A stretch of 41,794 nt of DNA from Phycisphaeraceae bacterium (GTDB taxonomy: Bacteria; Planctomycetota; Phycisphaerae; Phycisphaerales; Zrk34), in contig JANQQT010000306.1 of NCBI GenBank assembly GCA_028284925.1, positions 1-41,794 on the forward strand, read 5' to 3'. Positions 1 to 7,577 of this stretch are shown here, piece after piece (the first letter of the stretch is position 1; every line of letters starts with the position of its first letter). A program made the position numbers and the translations under genes. The notes beneath the pieces were generated by a model that was not told where the DNA came from, did not search any database, and was given only the letters and a program-made list of their open reading frames with translations.

Positions 1-484
1 CGTCCCCTCGCCTCCCCCCCGTCTTCTCCACCAATCTCACACCCTCAATCACCATCCCGCTATCAATCGCCTTCCCCATATCCACCACCGTCGCCGCTGC
101 CGTCATCACTGCAGTAAACGCCTCCATCTCCACACCCGTCTTCCCTGTCACCTCCGCCGTCCCTCTCAAATAAATGACACCACCGTCCTCCTTCACTTCC
201 AGCCTCGCCTCCACATCCACAAAATCCAATCCCAGCGGATGGCATAACGGAATCAACTCCCCCGTTTTCTTCGCCGCCATAACTCCAGCCAACCTTGCCG
301 TTTCGAGCACATTTCCCTTCTTCACACCATCTGCCTCAATCGCCGCCGACAATTCACTTGACACCCGGACCCTCCCCTCCACCACCGCCCGCCGCTTCGT
401 TACCGCCTTCTCCCCCACATTCACCATCCCCGCACGCCCCGCCTCATCCACATGGCTCAACTTCGATTCCTTCGTGTCGTCCAT
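1..484 (-). CDS. moaC: Cyclic pyranopterin monophosphate synthase MoaC (3' end cut by window edge)
   Basis: MoaC converts the MoaA product to cyclic pyranopterin monophosphate in the first stage of molybdenum cofactor synthesis, in the cytoplasm. Translating the complement of 484 to 1 gives LSHVDEAGRAGMVNVGEKAV near the start, then ELIPLCHPLG with the family's active-site His, and MEAFTAVMTAAATVVDMGKA with the conserved acidic and Lys residues. The frame is open to the window edge, so the last residues are missing. I chose ATG 484 because AAGGA lies 9 nt upstream and the N-terminus then matches the usual MoaC length. An in-frame ATG at 541 overlaps the moeA stop as ATGA and would add 19 residues; translational coupling from there cannot be excluded. 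It follows moeA in the same direction. Confidence 0.93.
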   Translation of the reverse strand, partial: MDDTKESKLSHVDEAGRAGMVNVGEKAVTKRRAVVEGRVRVSSELSAAIEADGVKKGNVLETARLAGVMAAKKTGELIPLCHPLGLDFVDVEARLEVKEDGGVIYLRGTAEVTGKTGVEMEAFTAVMTAAATVVDMGKAIDSGMVIEGVRLVEKTGGRRGD

Positions 485-537
485 CACCAATAATCCTTCC
501 AGCAGGAACTGCAACACGCCCCGGAAACAAACAACCT

Positions 538-1740
538 TCATCCACACCACTCATAATAAGGCCAGGGTCCTACCCCCTTACCACCCATCTCAATCTCCAC
601 AAACCCATCACTCCGTGCCACCGAGATCAAATCACCCGACCCCTTACTCTTCATCAACCTTGCCCTCCCATCCCCCGTCAACTTCACCGGCCGATACCAC
701 CACAAACCAAGCGACTTTCCATCACTCTTCTCCAGCTCCACCACCCCACGTTTCTTCTCCACCTCCGCCAGCCCCATCTTCCGTCGTATCGCCGCCATCC
801 CAAATCGCCGCGCCGTCACCATCACGCTCATCGGATTCCCCGGCAACCCCATCACCGCCTGACCCTCAGGACCCACTGCGGCCAGCAATGGTTTTCCCGG
901 CCGAATCGGCACGCGATGAAATAAGATCTCACACCCCAACTCCTCCAAAGCACGCGGTACAAAGTCGTGTGTCCCCATCGACACGCCGCCCGTCATAAAC
1001 ACCACGTCACTGCATGCAAGCCGTCCCCCGATTACATCCACCAATTGCTCATATTCATCCATCGCATGAACATGATCCACTAGTCTCACCCCCGGTATCA
1101 CCTCCACCAGTGCCCGCAATGCAGGCCCGTTCGAATCCCGGATCTGCCAATCTTCAACACGCGCATCGGGCGGTAACAACTCATCTCCCGTCGTCACAAT
1201 GCTCACCCTGACCTCCCGCCTCACACACACGCTCGAACACCCAAAACTCGCAGTCGCCGTCATCACCGCCGGCTCAATCACACGCCCAGCCTCCACAACC
1301 ACGTCCCCCGCCTTTCCATTCTCACCCCGCCTACGAATATTCGCCCCCTCCGCAATCTCCAATCCCTTCCGTACACTCACCCATTCCCCATCTACATCCA
1401 CATCCTCCCGCATCACCACCACTTCCGCTCCCTCCCCGATCTCCGGCACGACCGCCCCCGTCATGATCCGCGCCGCTTCACCCGCCGCCAACACCCCCGC
1501 CTCACGTCCCGGTAAGACATCCATCCCTACCCTTACCTTATCCTTCTCTAAATCCTCCATCCGCATTGCATACCCATCCATCGCACTCACATCACTCGCC
1601 GGCGAATCACGATCCGCAACCAGGTTCTCCCCCGTCACCAACCCACTCGCCTGATGCCACGCCACATATTCACAATCCACCGGCTCCAGTCGTTCAGCCA
1701 ATTTTCTCACCAACTCACTCGGCGTCACCGTCATGTCCAT
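538..1740 (-). CDS. moeA: Molybdopterin molybdenumtransferase MoeA
   Basis: MoeA inserts molybdate into adenylylated molybdopterin to form active molybdenum cofactor. The 400-residue product has the usual family length and order: an N-terminal region with DSPASDVSAMDGYA, the central MoCF-biosynthesis domain with MTGGVSMGTHDFVPRAL, the RPGKPLLAAVG segment and the GLPGNPMSVMVT motif, then a short C-terminal beta domain. ATG 1740 is preferred over TTG 1743 because GGAG lies about 9 nt upstream; ATG 1734 is also possible. The stop overlaps the alternative moaC ATG (ATGA), so moeA and moaC look like one leftward transcript divergent from moaDE. The coding strand is unusually G-rich, following the strand bias of the window. 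Confidence 0.95.
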   Translation of the reverse strand: MDMTVTPSELVRKLAERLEPVDCEYVAWHQASGLVTGENLVADRDSPASDVSAMDGYAMRMEDLEKDKVRVGMDVLPGREAGVLAAGEAARIMTGAVVPEIGEGAEVVVMREDVDVDGEWVSVRKGLEIAEGANIRRRGENGKAGDVVVEAGRVIEPAVMTATASFGCSSVCVRREVRVSIVTTGDELLPPDARVEDWQIRDSNGPALRALVEVIPGVRLVDHVHAMDEYEQLVDVIGGRLACSDVVFMTGGVSMGTHDFVPRALEELGCEILFHRVPIRPGKPLLAAVGPEGQAVMGLPGNPMSVMVTARRFGMAAIRRKMGLAEVEKKRGVVELEKSDGKSLGLWWYRPVKLTGDGRARLMKSKGSGDLISVARSDGFVEIEMGGKGVGPWPYYEWCG

Positions 1741-1851
1741 CAAATATCACTCCATGCCACATATCCAATTCACCACACACTATACCCCCCACCCACTCTC
1801 CAAGCCCGCCTACAATCACCTCCAGACCCAAACCCCCAACGACTGCAAACC
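1741..1851. promoter_or_regulatory. Divergent intergenic region between moeA and moaDE
   Basis: This short gap must hold promoters for both arms of the molybdenum cofactor cluster. Leftward, a TATAGT -10-like hexamer lies at 1779-1784 (complement). Rightward, TACAAT lies at 1811-1816, about 35 nt before moaD. I see no convincing -35 hexamer for either. No moco riboswitch-like structure was evident by eye. The sequence is A/C-rich on the + strand. Confidence 0.35.
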
Positions 1852-2103
1852 ATGCCCCAGTTCACCATCAAACTCTTTGGCCCGGAAGCCGCCACCGCAA
1901 ACAGTCGCCAAATCTCCATTTCGCTAAGCTCTCCAAACCCGACCGTTACCGACCTCCTCCTCGCCATCCAATCCGAACACGCCAATCTCAAAATCGACCC
2001 CACCCATCATCGCATCGCCGTGAACCATGAATTTGCCGACCCCAATCAACCCGTCCGGCCCACCGATGAAATCGCACTCATAGGAGCCGTGTCAGGCGGA
2101 TGA
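1852..2103 (+). CDS. moaD: Molybdopterin synthase small subunit MoaD
   Basis: MoaD is the ubiquitin-like sulfur carrier of molybdopterin synthase; its C-terminal Gly-Gly is adenylated and thiocarboxylated before sulfur passes to cyclic pyranopterin. The 83-residue product starts MPQFTIKLFG, reads as a beta-grasp protein and ends IALIGAVSGG with the diagnostic terminal GG. ATG 1852 is chosen because the open frame further upstream lacks MoaD-like sequence. There is no clear Shine-Dalgarno sequence. The stop overlaps the moaE start as ATGA, so the two synthase subunits are translationally coupled. Confidence 0.93.
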   Translation: MPQFTIKLFGPEAATANSRQISISLSSPNPTVTDLLLAIQSEHANLKIDPTHHRIAVNHEFADPNQPVRPTDEIALIGAVSGG

Positions 2104-2513
2104 GCGTTAAAATTCACATCATCGAAGGACCACTCCCGACCCTCGCACAAAGCGACATCGATTTTGAGCCGCCCCTCGGCCACGGCGCCCTCCTCACCTT
2201 TGAAGGCGTTGCGCGACCCACGGAAAACGATCGCCCACTCACCGCCCTCCAGTACGAAGCCTACGAACCCATGACCTCCAATGAAATGACCCGTCTCGCT
2301 CAACACATTCTGACGAAACACGCCCTTCTCGCAATCTGCGTCGAACACTCCACCGGCACAGTCGCCAACTACCAAACCTCCTTCCGCCTCCGCATCGCAT
2401 CCAAACACCGCGCCGAAGGAATAGCCGCCACTGATGAATTCATCGCCGAAATGAAGAAAAATGTCCCCATCTGGAAAACCCCTCTTTACGCCGACGACAT
2501 TACAAAAGCATAA
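2100..2513 (+). CDS. moaE: Molybdopterin synthase large subunit MoaE
   Basis: MoaE is the catalytic subunit that transfers two sulfurs from MoaD thiocarboxylate to cyclic pyranopterin monophosphate. The 137-residue product has the family features: GALLTFEGVAR near the N-terminus, LQYEAYEPM, HSTGTV, and the C-terminal PIWKTPLYAD, whose Lys corresponds to the catalytic PIWK lysine. SKHRAEGIAATDEFI matches the conserved helix before it. It overlaps moaD by 4 nt. A perfect 12-bp palindrome follows the stop codon immediately. Confidence 0.94.
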   Translation: MSVKIHIIEGPLPTLAQSDIDFEPPLGHGALLTFEGVARPTENDRPLTALQYEAYEPMTSNEMTRLAQHILTKHALLAICVEHSTGTVANYQTSFRLRIASKHRAEGIAATDEFIAEMKKNVPIWKTPLYADDITKA

Positions 2514-2525
2514 ATTTCCGGAAAT
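2514..2525. repeat. 12-bp perfect palindrome after moaE
   Basis: ATTTCCGGAAAT reads identically on both strands and begins one base after the moaE TAA. It has no loop and no T-tract, so it is not a terminator. It could be a dimeric regulator site for the downstream lipoprotein gene or chance. Confidence 0.35.
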
Positions 2526-2649
2526 GTCGCGAACCTCGAATCAGACGAATCCGTATCTCCCCATAAGGCATCTGCAGGGACATTTCATTGAACAGGGCGC
2601 CGATCGCTCCGCAACCCCGATCTTCGCCCCTCACCCCAAGGAGACACAC

Positions 2650-3102
2650 ATGCGTCATTTCTCCACCCTGTCACTTGCCTTTTTTGCGATCGCACTCCCC
2701 GCCTGCTCCAGCAGCACCAACCACCTCGAAGTCGACCTTCCCCACGGCCCCAACGCTGCCGCCATCTATGCCGCCTCACAAGACCGCTTCTCAAGTAACC
2801 GGAACAAAATATTCAGGGAAATCGCAGCCAAACCTAACCTTTCCGAACACGAACAGATTTACCTTATTGATGTAACCGTTCGCCAAGGCGGTTTCTCCCG
2901 TGATATTGCCAATGTTCTTACAACGCTTGCCCGTAACCCCGCCATAACCACACTTGCCCGTAATCACCTTGCCATTCAAATGCGACGGGTAAATCTGTTC
3001 TCCTCCGATCGCCGCCGCATCGCCGAAGCGCTCGCCCGGAACGATGGTAAGACCCCACCGCCAAATCTCAATACGCCCAATAAATCCCCGGCCAATCCCT
3101 GA
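2650..3102 (+). CDS. Small predicted lipoprotein of unknown function
   Basis: I do not recognise a family. The 150-residue product starts with MRHFSTLSLAFFAIALPACS, a signal peptide ending in a lipobox-like LPAC, which predicts processing by signal peptidase II and a lipid anchor. The mature part is polar and probably helical, and ends in a Pro/Asn-rich tail. ATG 2650 is chosen over the longer frame because AAGGAG lies about 6 nt upstream and because the signal peptide then sits at the N-terminus. It is followed by a hairpin with a T-rich tail at 3234-3273. A second predicted lipoprotein converges on it from the right. Confidence 0.7.
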   Translation: MRHFSTLSLAFFAIALPACSSSTNHLEVDLPHGPNAAAIYAASQDRFSSNRNKIFREIAAKPNLSEHEQIYLIDVTVRQGGFSRDIANVLTTLARNPAITTLARNHLAIQMRRVNLFSSDRRRIAEALARNDGKTPPPNLNTPNKSPANP

Positions 3103-3233
3103 TAACATGCGAGGTCGACCGGGCGCAATCTTACATATCTCTCCTTAAAATATCTGGAAAATTCATACGCCATCTCGAACCGGCTGCCCAATTCCACCGT
3201 ATCACACGCAGAAGACTTGCGTCTCCCAACCTC

Positions 3234-3273
3234 AACGCCCTCGTATGCACCTGCGGGGGCGTTTCCCCTTTTC
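3234..3273 (+). terminator. Probable rho-independent terminator after the small lipoprotein
   Basis: AACGCCC at 3234-3240 pairs with GGGCGTT at 3257-3263 across a 16-nt loop and is followed by a T/C-rich run (TCCCCTTTTC). It lies between two converging genes. The T-tract suits + strand transcripts; the opposite strand has no T-run. Confidence 0.45.
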
Positions 3274-3306
3274 ATACTCCCGACCGTCTCACCTGATGTT
3301 TCTACC

Positions 3307-4122
3307 TCACGACCCCGTCATCCGCGTCACAATCGCATCACGCCTCCCCAATCGCGTCCGCGACTTCAAAGCCGAATCGTGTGTCGAAAACGCGCCCACT
3401 CTCACGCGATATATCGTCTTGCCGCTCGACGTCTTCCCTTCCACTACTCTCGGATACCCAACCCCCGCCCGCAACGCCGTCGACTGCACGCGCTTCACCA
3501 TCGCTTCTGCATTCCGCAAACGTGTAAACGAACCCAACTGCAACGTATACCCCGTCGCCGCCAAATGCGTCCTCACCTTCCGTTTGAAGCTTGCGCTTTT
3601 CGATCGACTCACCGCCAGACTCATATGCGCTCGCGCCGCGGTATCCTCATTCAACGCGCGCTCCGACAGCCCCAGTCTGAACAATGCCTCCGCTTGATCC
3701 TCATTTTCCAGCATCTTTACCGCCCGCTCAAAATACGATTTGGCCCGACGGTGCTGCTTACGCTTCGCATAAATCATCCCCAGTTCCGCATTCGCCGCGC
3801 CCGCCGTCAGCTTGTCACTATGGCTGGCCACGCCCTCCAGATACCGGATGGCTTCCGCGTCGCGCCCCAGCCTTCGTGCACTCACTCCGGCCAAATACGC
3901 CGCATCCTTTTTTGCTGCCCCGGTACTGCTCTTCTCCAGATCACGCGCAATCGCATAACTCGCATGATATTGTCGGGATTGATATTGCGTGATCGCTTTG
4001 TCGAGATCAACCGAAGGTTGCGCATTGTTGCATCCTCCGCCAGACATCCCGATTCCGAACACGCCAATCCAAAAAAGCACTCTTGGAAATCCCATCCCTG
4101 ATTCGGCGTCCATCCTGAACAT
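3307..4122 (-). CDS. Predicted lipoprotein with TPR-like repeats and C-terminal SPOR domain
   Basis: The 271-residue product has an N-terminal hydrophobic stretch (VLFWIGVFGIGM) followed by SGGGC, a weak lipobox with Gly at -3. Then come TPR-like helical repeats (for example AAYLAGVSARRLGRDAEAIR and ANAELGMIYAKRKQHRRAKS). The C-terminal region of about 75 residues opens with YTLQLGSFTRLRNAEAMVKR and contains IYRVRVGAFSTHDSALK, the two-strand signature of a SPOR domain. Known SPOR domains bind denuded septal peptidoglycan, so a role at the division site or cell wall is likely. ATG 4122 is chosen because GAGG lies 5 nt upstream; ATG 4113 and 4095 are alternatives. It is divergent from the acyl ligase. 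Confidence 0.8.
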   Translation of the reverse strand: MFRMDAESGMGFPRVLFWIGVFGIGMSGGGCNNAQPSVDLDKAITQYQSRQYHASYAIARDLEKSSTGAAKKDAAYLAGVSARRLGRDAEAIRYLEGVASHSDKLTAGAANAELGMIYAKRKQHRRAKSYFERAVKMLENEDQAEALFRLGLSERALNEDTAARAHMSLAVSRSKSASFKRKVRTHLAATGYTLQLGSFTRLRNAEAMVKRVQSTALRAGVGYPRVVEGKTSSGKTIYRVRVGAFSTHDSALKSRTRLGRRDAIVTRMTGS

Positions 4123-4255
4123 CGCAGCCTCGTTTCCGTATGAGTCCTATAACGTCTAACCCCCATTGTAACACCTTGGCCTCATTCGTCACCCTCGATA
4201 CACTATCACTCGGCGATGACACCATGATCTCCTCCAAACACCGGAGCATTCCCAC

Positions 4256-5713
4256 GTGTACACCCTCCACTGGCCCATCATCAGGAACGCCCTCAAACAC
4301 CCGAAACGCACCGCCATAGTCGATGACCAACGCACCTGGCGATACATCGATATCGTCGGCGGAGCATTCCATCTCGCGCAGGTCATCGAACGCACCTCCA
4401 CCACCCAGAACGTCGCTATTCTCCTCCCGACTTCCGGCGCCTTTCCGATGACGCTCCTCGCTATCCTCCTCCTCAAGAAAACTGCCGTTCCCGTAAACTA
4501 CCTACTCTCCGCCGAAGAAAGACAGTACATCATCGATGATTCAGAAGCGGACACCCTCATCTCCGTCGGCCCAATGCTCGAATTCCTCGGCGATCGACCC
4601 AAGAACGTCAACATCATCGAACTCGATAAACTCTCGTTCAAAGGCATCCCGCCTTTCCGCCTTCCCCCCCTCACTCCCGCCAACGACACCGCAGTCATCC
4701 TCTACACATCCGGCACATCCGGCAAACCCAAAGGCGTCATGCTCACCCACAAAAATCTTCGCTCCGATATCGAAGCCTGCTCAGACCACGCTGAAATCTA
4801 TCAGAATGATGCCCTCCTCGGCGTACTCCCCCAATTCCACTCCTTCGGACTCACCGCTTTGACGCTACTCCCCCTCTTTGTCGGTGGAAGAGCCATCTAC
4901 TCCGCACGCTTTGTCCCACGAAAGATCATCGACCTCATCAAGAAGCATCGTCCCTCCGTCTTTGTCGCAATCCCATCCATGTATAACGCACTCCTCACCG
5001 TCAAAGACGCCGGCCCGGAAGACTTCACCTCTCTCCGCCACGTCGTCTCAGGCGGCGAACCTCTCTCCCAGGCCGTCTTCGACAAATTCCAGGAGAGATT
5101 CAATCTTACCATCCGCGAAGGCTACGGACTTACCGAAACATCCCCCGTCATCTCCTGGGGCACACCCGATCACTGGCGTCCCAAATCTGTCGGTAAACTC
5201 CTCCCCTCGGCAAAGGCCAGAATCCTCGACGACGATGGCAACATCCTCCCCCCGGGTGAAGAAGGCGAAATCCTCCTCACCGGTCCCATGATTATGAAAG
5301 GATACTTTCACCTCCCCGATCTCACCCGTAAGGTCATCACCAATGACGGCTACTTCATCACCGGTGATTGGGGAAAACTTGACAAAGACGGCTTTCTGTA
5401 CATCACCGGACGCAAAAAGGAAATGCTCATCATCGGCGGCGAAAACGTCTTCCCTCGCGAAATTGAGGAAGTCCTTAACACGCACCCGGATGTCAAGGAC
5501 TCTGCTGTGATCGGGAAAAACGACGATGTCCGCGGTGAGCTCCCCGTCGCCTTTATCGAGCTAAACGAGGACGCCGAGTTTGACGAACGCGCCGTCCGCA
5601 ATTATTGCCGTGAGACACTCGCAGGTTTCAAGGTCCCACGAGAAATCAACGTCCTGGAAGCCCTACCCCGAAACGCCACCGGAAAAATCATGCGACGCGA
5701 GCTGACAGCGTAA
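4256..5713 (+). CDS. AMP-forming acyl-CoA (or acyl-ACP) synthetase
   Basis: This 485-residue member of the acyl-adenylate-forming superfamily activates a carboxylic acid with ATP and passes it to CoA or a carrier protein. The ATP-binding motif YTSGTSGKPKG is at residues 150-160. GYGLTETSPV follows, then the hinge TGDWGKLDKDGFLYITGRKK, and GGENVFPREIEEVL. The C-terminal PRNATGKIMRREL carries the catalytic Lys. These features fit a fatty-acid ligase, but the substrate cannot be read from sequence. The length is compact compared with longer FadD-type enzymes. The start is GTG 4256, with GGAG about 10 nt upstream; no ATG is in frame nearby. No partner genes of a fatty-acid pathway are adjacent. 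Confidence 0.88.
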   Translation: MYTLHWPIIRNALKHPKRTAIVDDQRTWRYIDIVGGAFHLAQVIERTSTTQNVAILLPTSGAFPMTLLAILLLKKTAVPVNYLLSAEERQYIIDDSEADTLISVGPMLEFLGDRPKNVNIIELDKLSFKGIPPFRLPPLTPANDTAVILYTSGTSGKPKGVMLTHKNLRSDIEACSDHAEIYQNDALLGVLPQFHSFGLTALTLLPLFVGGRAIYSARFVPRKIIDLIKKHRPSVFVAIPSMYNALLTVKDAGPEDFTSLRHVVSGGEPLSQAVFDKFQERFNLTIREGYGLTETSPVISWGTPDHWRPKSVGKLLPSAKARILDDDGNILPPGEEGEILLTGPMIMKGYFHLPDLTRKVITNDGYFITGDWGKLDKDGFLYITGRKKEMLIIGGENVFPREIEEVLNTHPDVKDSAVIGKNDDVRGELPVAFIELNEDAEFDERAVRNYCRETLAGFKVPREINVLEALPRNATGKIMRRELTA

Positions 5714-5867
5714 GTTATAACGATTGAATTACACGCTTTTTCCAATGCCAACCGTCGTGTAAGTCCACATTCACCCAATGATCCCTCCAGTGAGAACCCT
5801 CATCCGTCCGATAAGTCATATGATGCAATCGTAACCCCTTATACACACACCAGATACCTAACTTGAC

Positions 5868-7052
5868 ATGCCAAAATCCACTTCCCATAATTCGATCAAT
5901 ATGACTGCTGCAACACTTCCATGCGATGCGGGGCAGAAACGTGAACGCGCTGTCCTTCGCGCCGCAGAACTTCTCAATCGTGGCGGACTTGTCGTCTTCC
6001 CCACCGAAACCGTCTATGGCGTTGCCGCTGCCGCCAACAACCCGCGCGGCCTGAAACGCCTTCGCGAACTCAAGCAACGCGGGGCCGACAAACCGTTCAC
6101 CATCCACATCGCTTCCCCCGAAGACGCCAACAAATACATCGATCTCGAAAACAAACCTCAACTTCGTCGTCTCATCCGAAAAACCATGCCCGGCCCAATC
6201 ACCATCGTCGCCGAGGTCGAGCCCAACGTTATTCACGAAAAGCTCGCCGCACTCGGACTAACACCCGACGATGCCCATCTTCTTTACTACCAAAACTCGA
6301 TTGGCCTGCGATGTCCCGATCAACCCATTGCCAATCAGATGCTCGCCGCCGTACAAAATCCCGTCGTAGCATCCTCCGCCAACGAGGCCGGCCAGCCTCC
6401 CCCGACCCGCGCCGATCTCGCCCATCACGCCATCGGACGAAAAACAGATCTCATTCTCGATGGAGGCGAAGCCCGCTTCGCACAAGCCTCGACCATTGTC
6501 AAAGTATCCCTCGATGGCACTCCCAAACTTCTCCGACAGGGCGTCTTCGATCAGCAATATCTGGAGCGACTCATGCGACGCGTCATCCTCTTCGTCTGCA
6601 GCGGAAATACCTGTAGAAGCCCAATGGCCGAATCCATCGCCAGGTTCGAGGCCGCCAAAGCGCTCAACATTGCTCCCGATGCTCTCGCCGATCACGATAT
6701 TGATATCATCTCCGCCGGGGCATTCGCCCTCCCCGGCGCCCCAATGACCCCGGAAGCCGAAGCCGCCCTGCAGCAACTCAACATACCCCACACCCCACAT
6801 GCCGCACGCCAACTCACCACAGGCCTTATCAACCAGGCCGATGTCATCCTCTGTATGACCGAAGGCCACCGTCTCGCCGTGACCGACATTGCGCCTGACT
6901 CCGCGCACAAGGCACAACTTCTCGACACCATGGGCGACATCGACGATCCCATTGGAGGCTCGCTCGACGTCTACCTACAATGTGCCCAACGTATGCAACA
7001 GGCTATTGGGAACAGGCTTGGCGAAATCGGAATCACCTCCGATTCCAACTGA
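5868..7052 (+). CDS. Fused threonylcarbamoyl-AMP synthase (Sua5/TsaC) and low-molecular-weight phosphatase
   Basis: This 394-residue protein joins two enzymes. Residues about 20-225 are a Sua5/YrdC/TsaC domain: GGLVVFPTETVYGVAA, KQRGADKPFTIHI, MPGPITIV, SIGLRCPDQP and VVASSANEAGQPPPT. It makes threonylcarbamoyl-AMP for the t6A37 modification of tRNA. Residues 236-394 are a low-molecular-weight protein phosphatase: VCSGNTCRSPMAE holds nucleophile Cys244 and Arg250, and GDIDDPIGG holds the catalytic Asp. The residue after Asn247 is Thr, as in the arginine phosphatase YwlE, rather than Ile as in tyrosine phosphatases. GGAG before the in-frame ATG 6573 could give a free phosphatase. The start is uncertain: ATG 5868 and ATG 5901 both lack a ribosome site. 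rpiB follows, as in the Bacillus ywlC-ywlE-rpiB order. Confidence 0.92.
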   Translation: MPKSTSHNSINMTAATLPCDAGQKRERAVLRAAELLNRGGLVVFPTETVYGVAAAANNPRGLKRLRELKQRGADKPFTIHIASPEDANKYIDLENKPQLRRLIRKTMPGPITIVAEVEPNVIHEKLAALGLTPDDAHLLYYQNSIGLRCPDQPIANQMLAAVQNPVVASSANEAGQPPPTRADLAHHAIGRKTDLILDGGEARFAQASTIVKVSLDGTPKLLRQGVFDQQYLERLMRRVILFVCSGNTCRSPMAESIARFEAAKALNIAPDALADHDIDIISAGAFALPGAPMTPEAEAALQQLNIPHTPHAARQLTTGLINQADVILCMTEGHRLAVTDIAPDSAHKAQLLDTMGDIDDPIGGSLDVYLQCAQRMQQAIGNRLGEIGITSDSN

Positions 7053-7112
7053 TTCGCCCCTTTATTTCACCACAACTGTTACCCCGCCTGATGCTCACCC
7101 CGGAGTAACCTT

Positions 7113-7577
7113 GTGAATATCGCGCTCAGCTGTGACCATCGCGGCAAACATCTTTACGAACCCATCAAAAAGGCCATTCAGGAACTCGGCCATAACGTCA
7201 TCGACGTCGCGACTTGTGATTCCAACGCCGCCGACTACCCCGACCTCGCATGGCACACCGGTCAGGCCGTCTCAAACAACACCGCCGATCGTGGCATCCT
7301 CATCTGTGGCACAGGCATCGGCATGTCCATCGCCGCCAACAAGATCCACGGTATTCGCGCCGCACTCGTTCACGATGACATCGGCGCCGAAATGTCGCGA
7401 CGTCACAACGATGCCAATATCCTCTGCATGTCCGCCGACCTCCTCGGTCAGCGACTCATCGAGAAAATCGTCGAAATTTTCCTTACCGTCGAATTCGAAG
7501 GCGGTAGACACACCAGAAGAAACAACAAAGTCACCGCCATCGAAAAGGGTGACGATCCCACAGTCATCACCGAATGA
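7113..7577 (+). CDS. rpiB: Ribose 5-phosphate isomerase B
   Basis: RpiB interconverts ribose 5-phosphate and ribulose 5-phosphate in the pentose phosphate pathway. The 154-residue product has the family length and motifs: CDHRGKHLYEPIKKAIQELG, the ADYPDLAWH segment, ICGTGIGMSIAANKIHGIRA with the catalytic Cys65, SRRHNDANILCMSADLLG, and the C-terminal FEGGRHTRRNNKV. The start is GTG 7113 with GGAG 8 nt upstream. It overlaps the kinase gene by 4 nt (ATGA), and it follows the Sua5-phosphatase fusion by 60 nt, so these three probably share a transcript. Confidence 0.95.
   Translation: MNIALSCDHRGKHLYEPIKKAIQELGHNVIDVATCDSNAADYPDLAWHTGQAVSNNTADRGILICGTGIGMSIAANKIHGIRAALVHDDIGAEMSRRHNDANILCMSADLLGQRLIEKIVEIFLTVEFEGGRHTRRNNKVTAIEKGDDPTVITE

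Noticed and set aside
568-600. Similarity of the moeA 3' end (complement, GGTAAGGGGGTAGG) to the G-rich kinase repeat
   Set aside because: Short match explained by Gly codons; it encodes an ordinary MoeA C-terminus.
174-998. 274-codon + strand open frame across moaC and moeA
   Set aside because: Both genes on the other strand have clear family motifs; this frame is Pro/Ser/Thr low-complexity.
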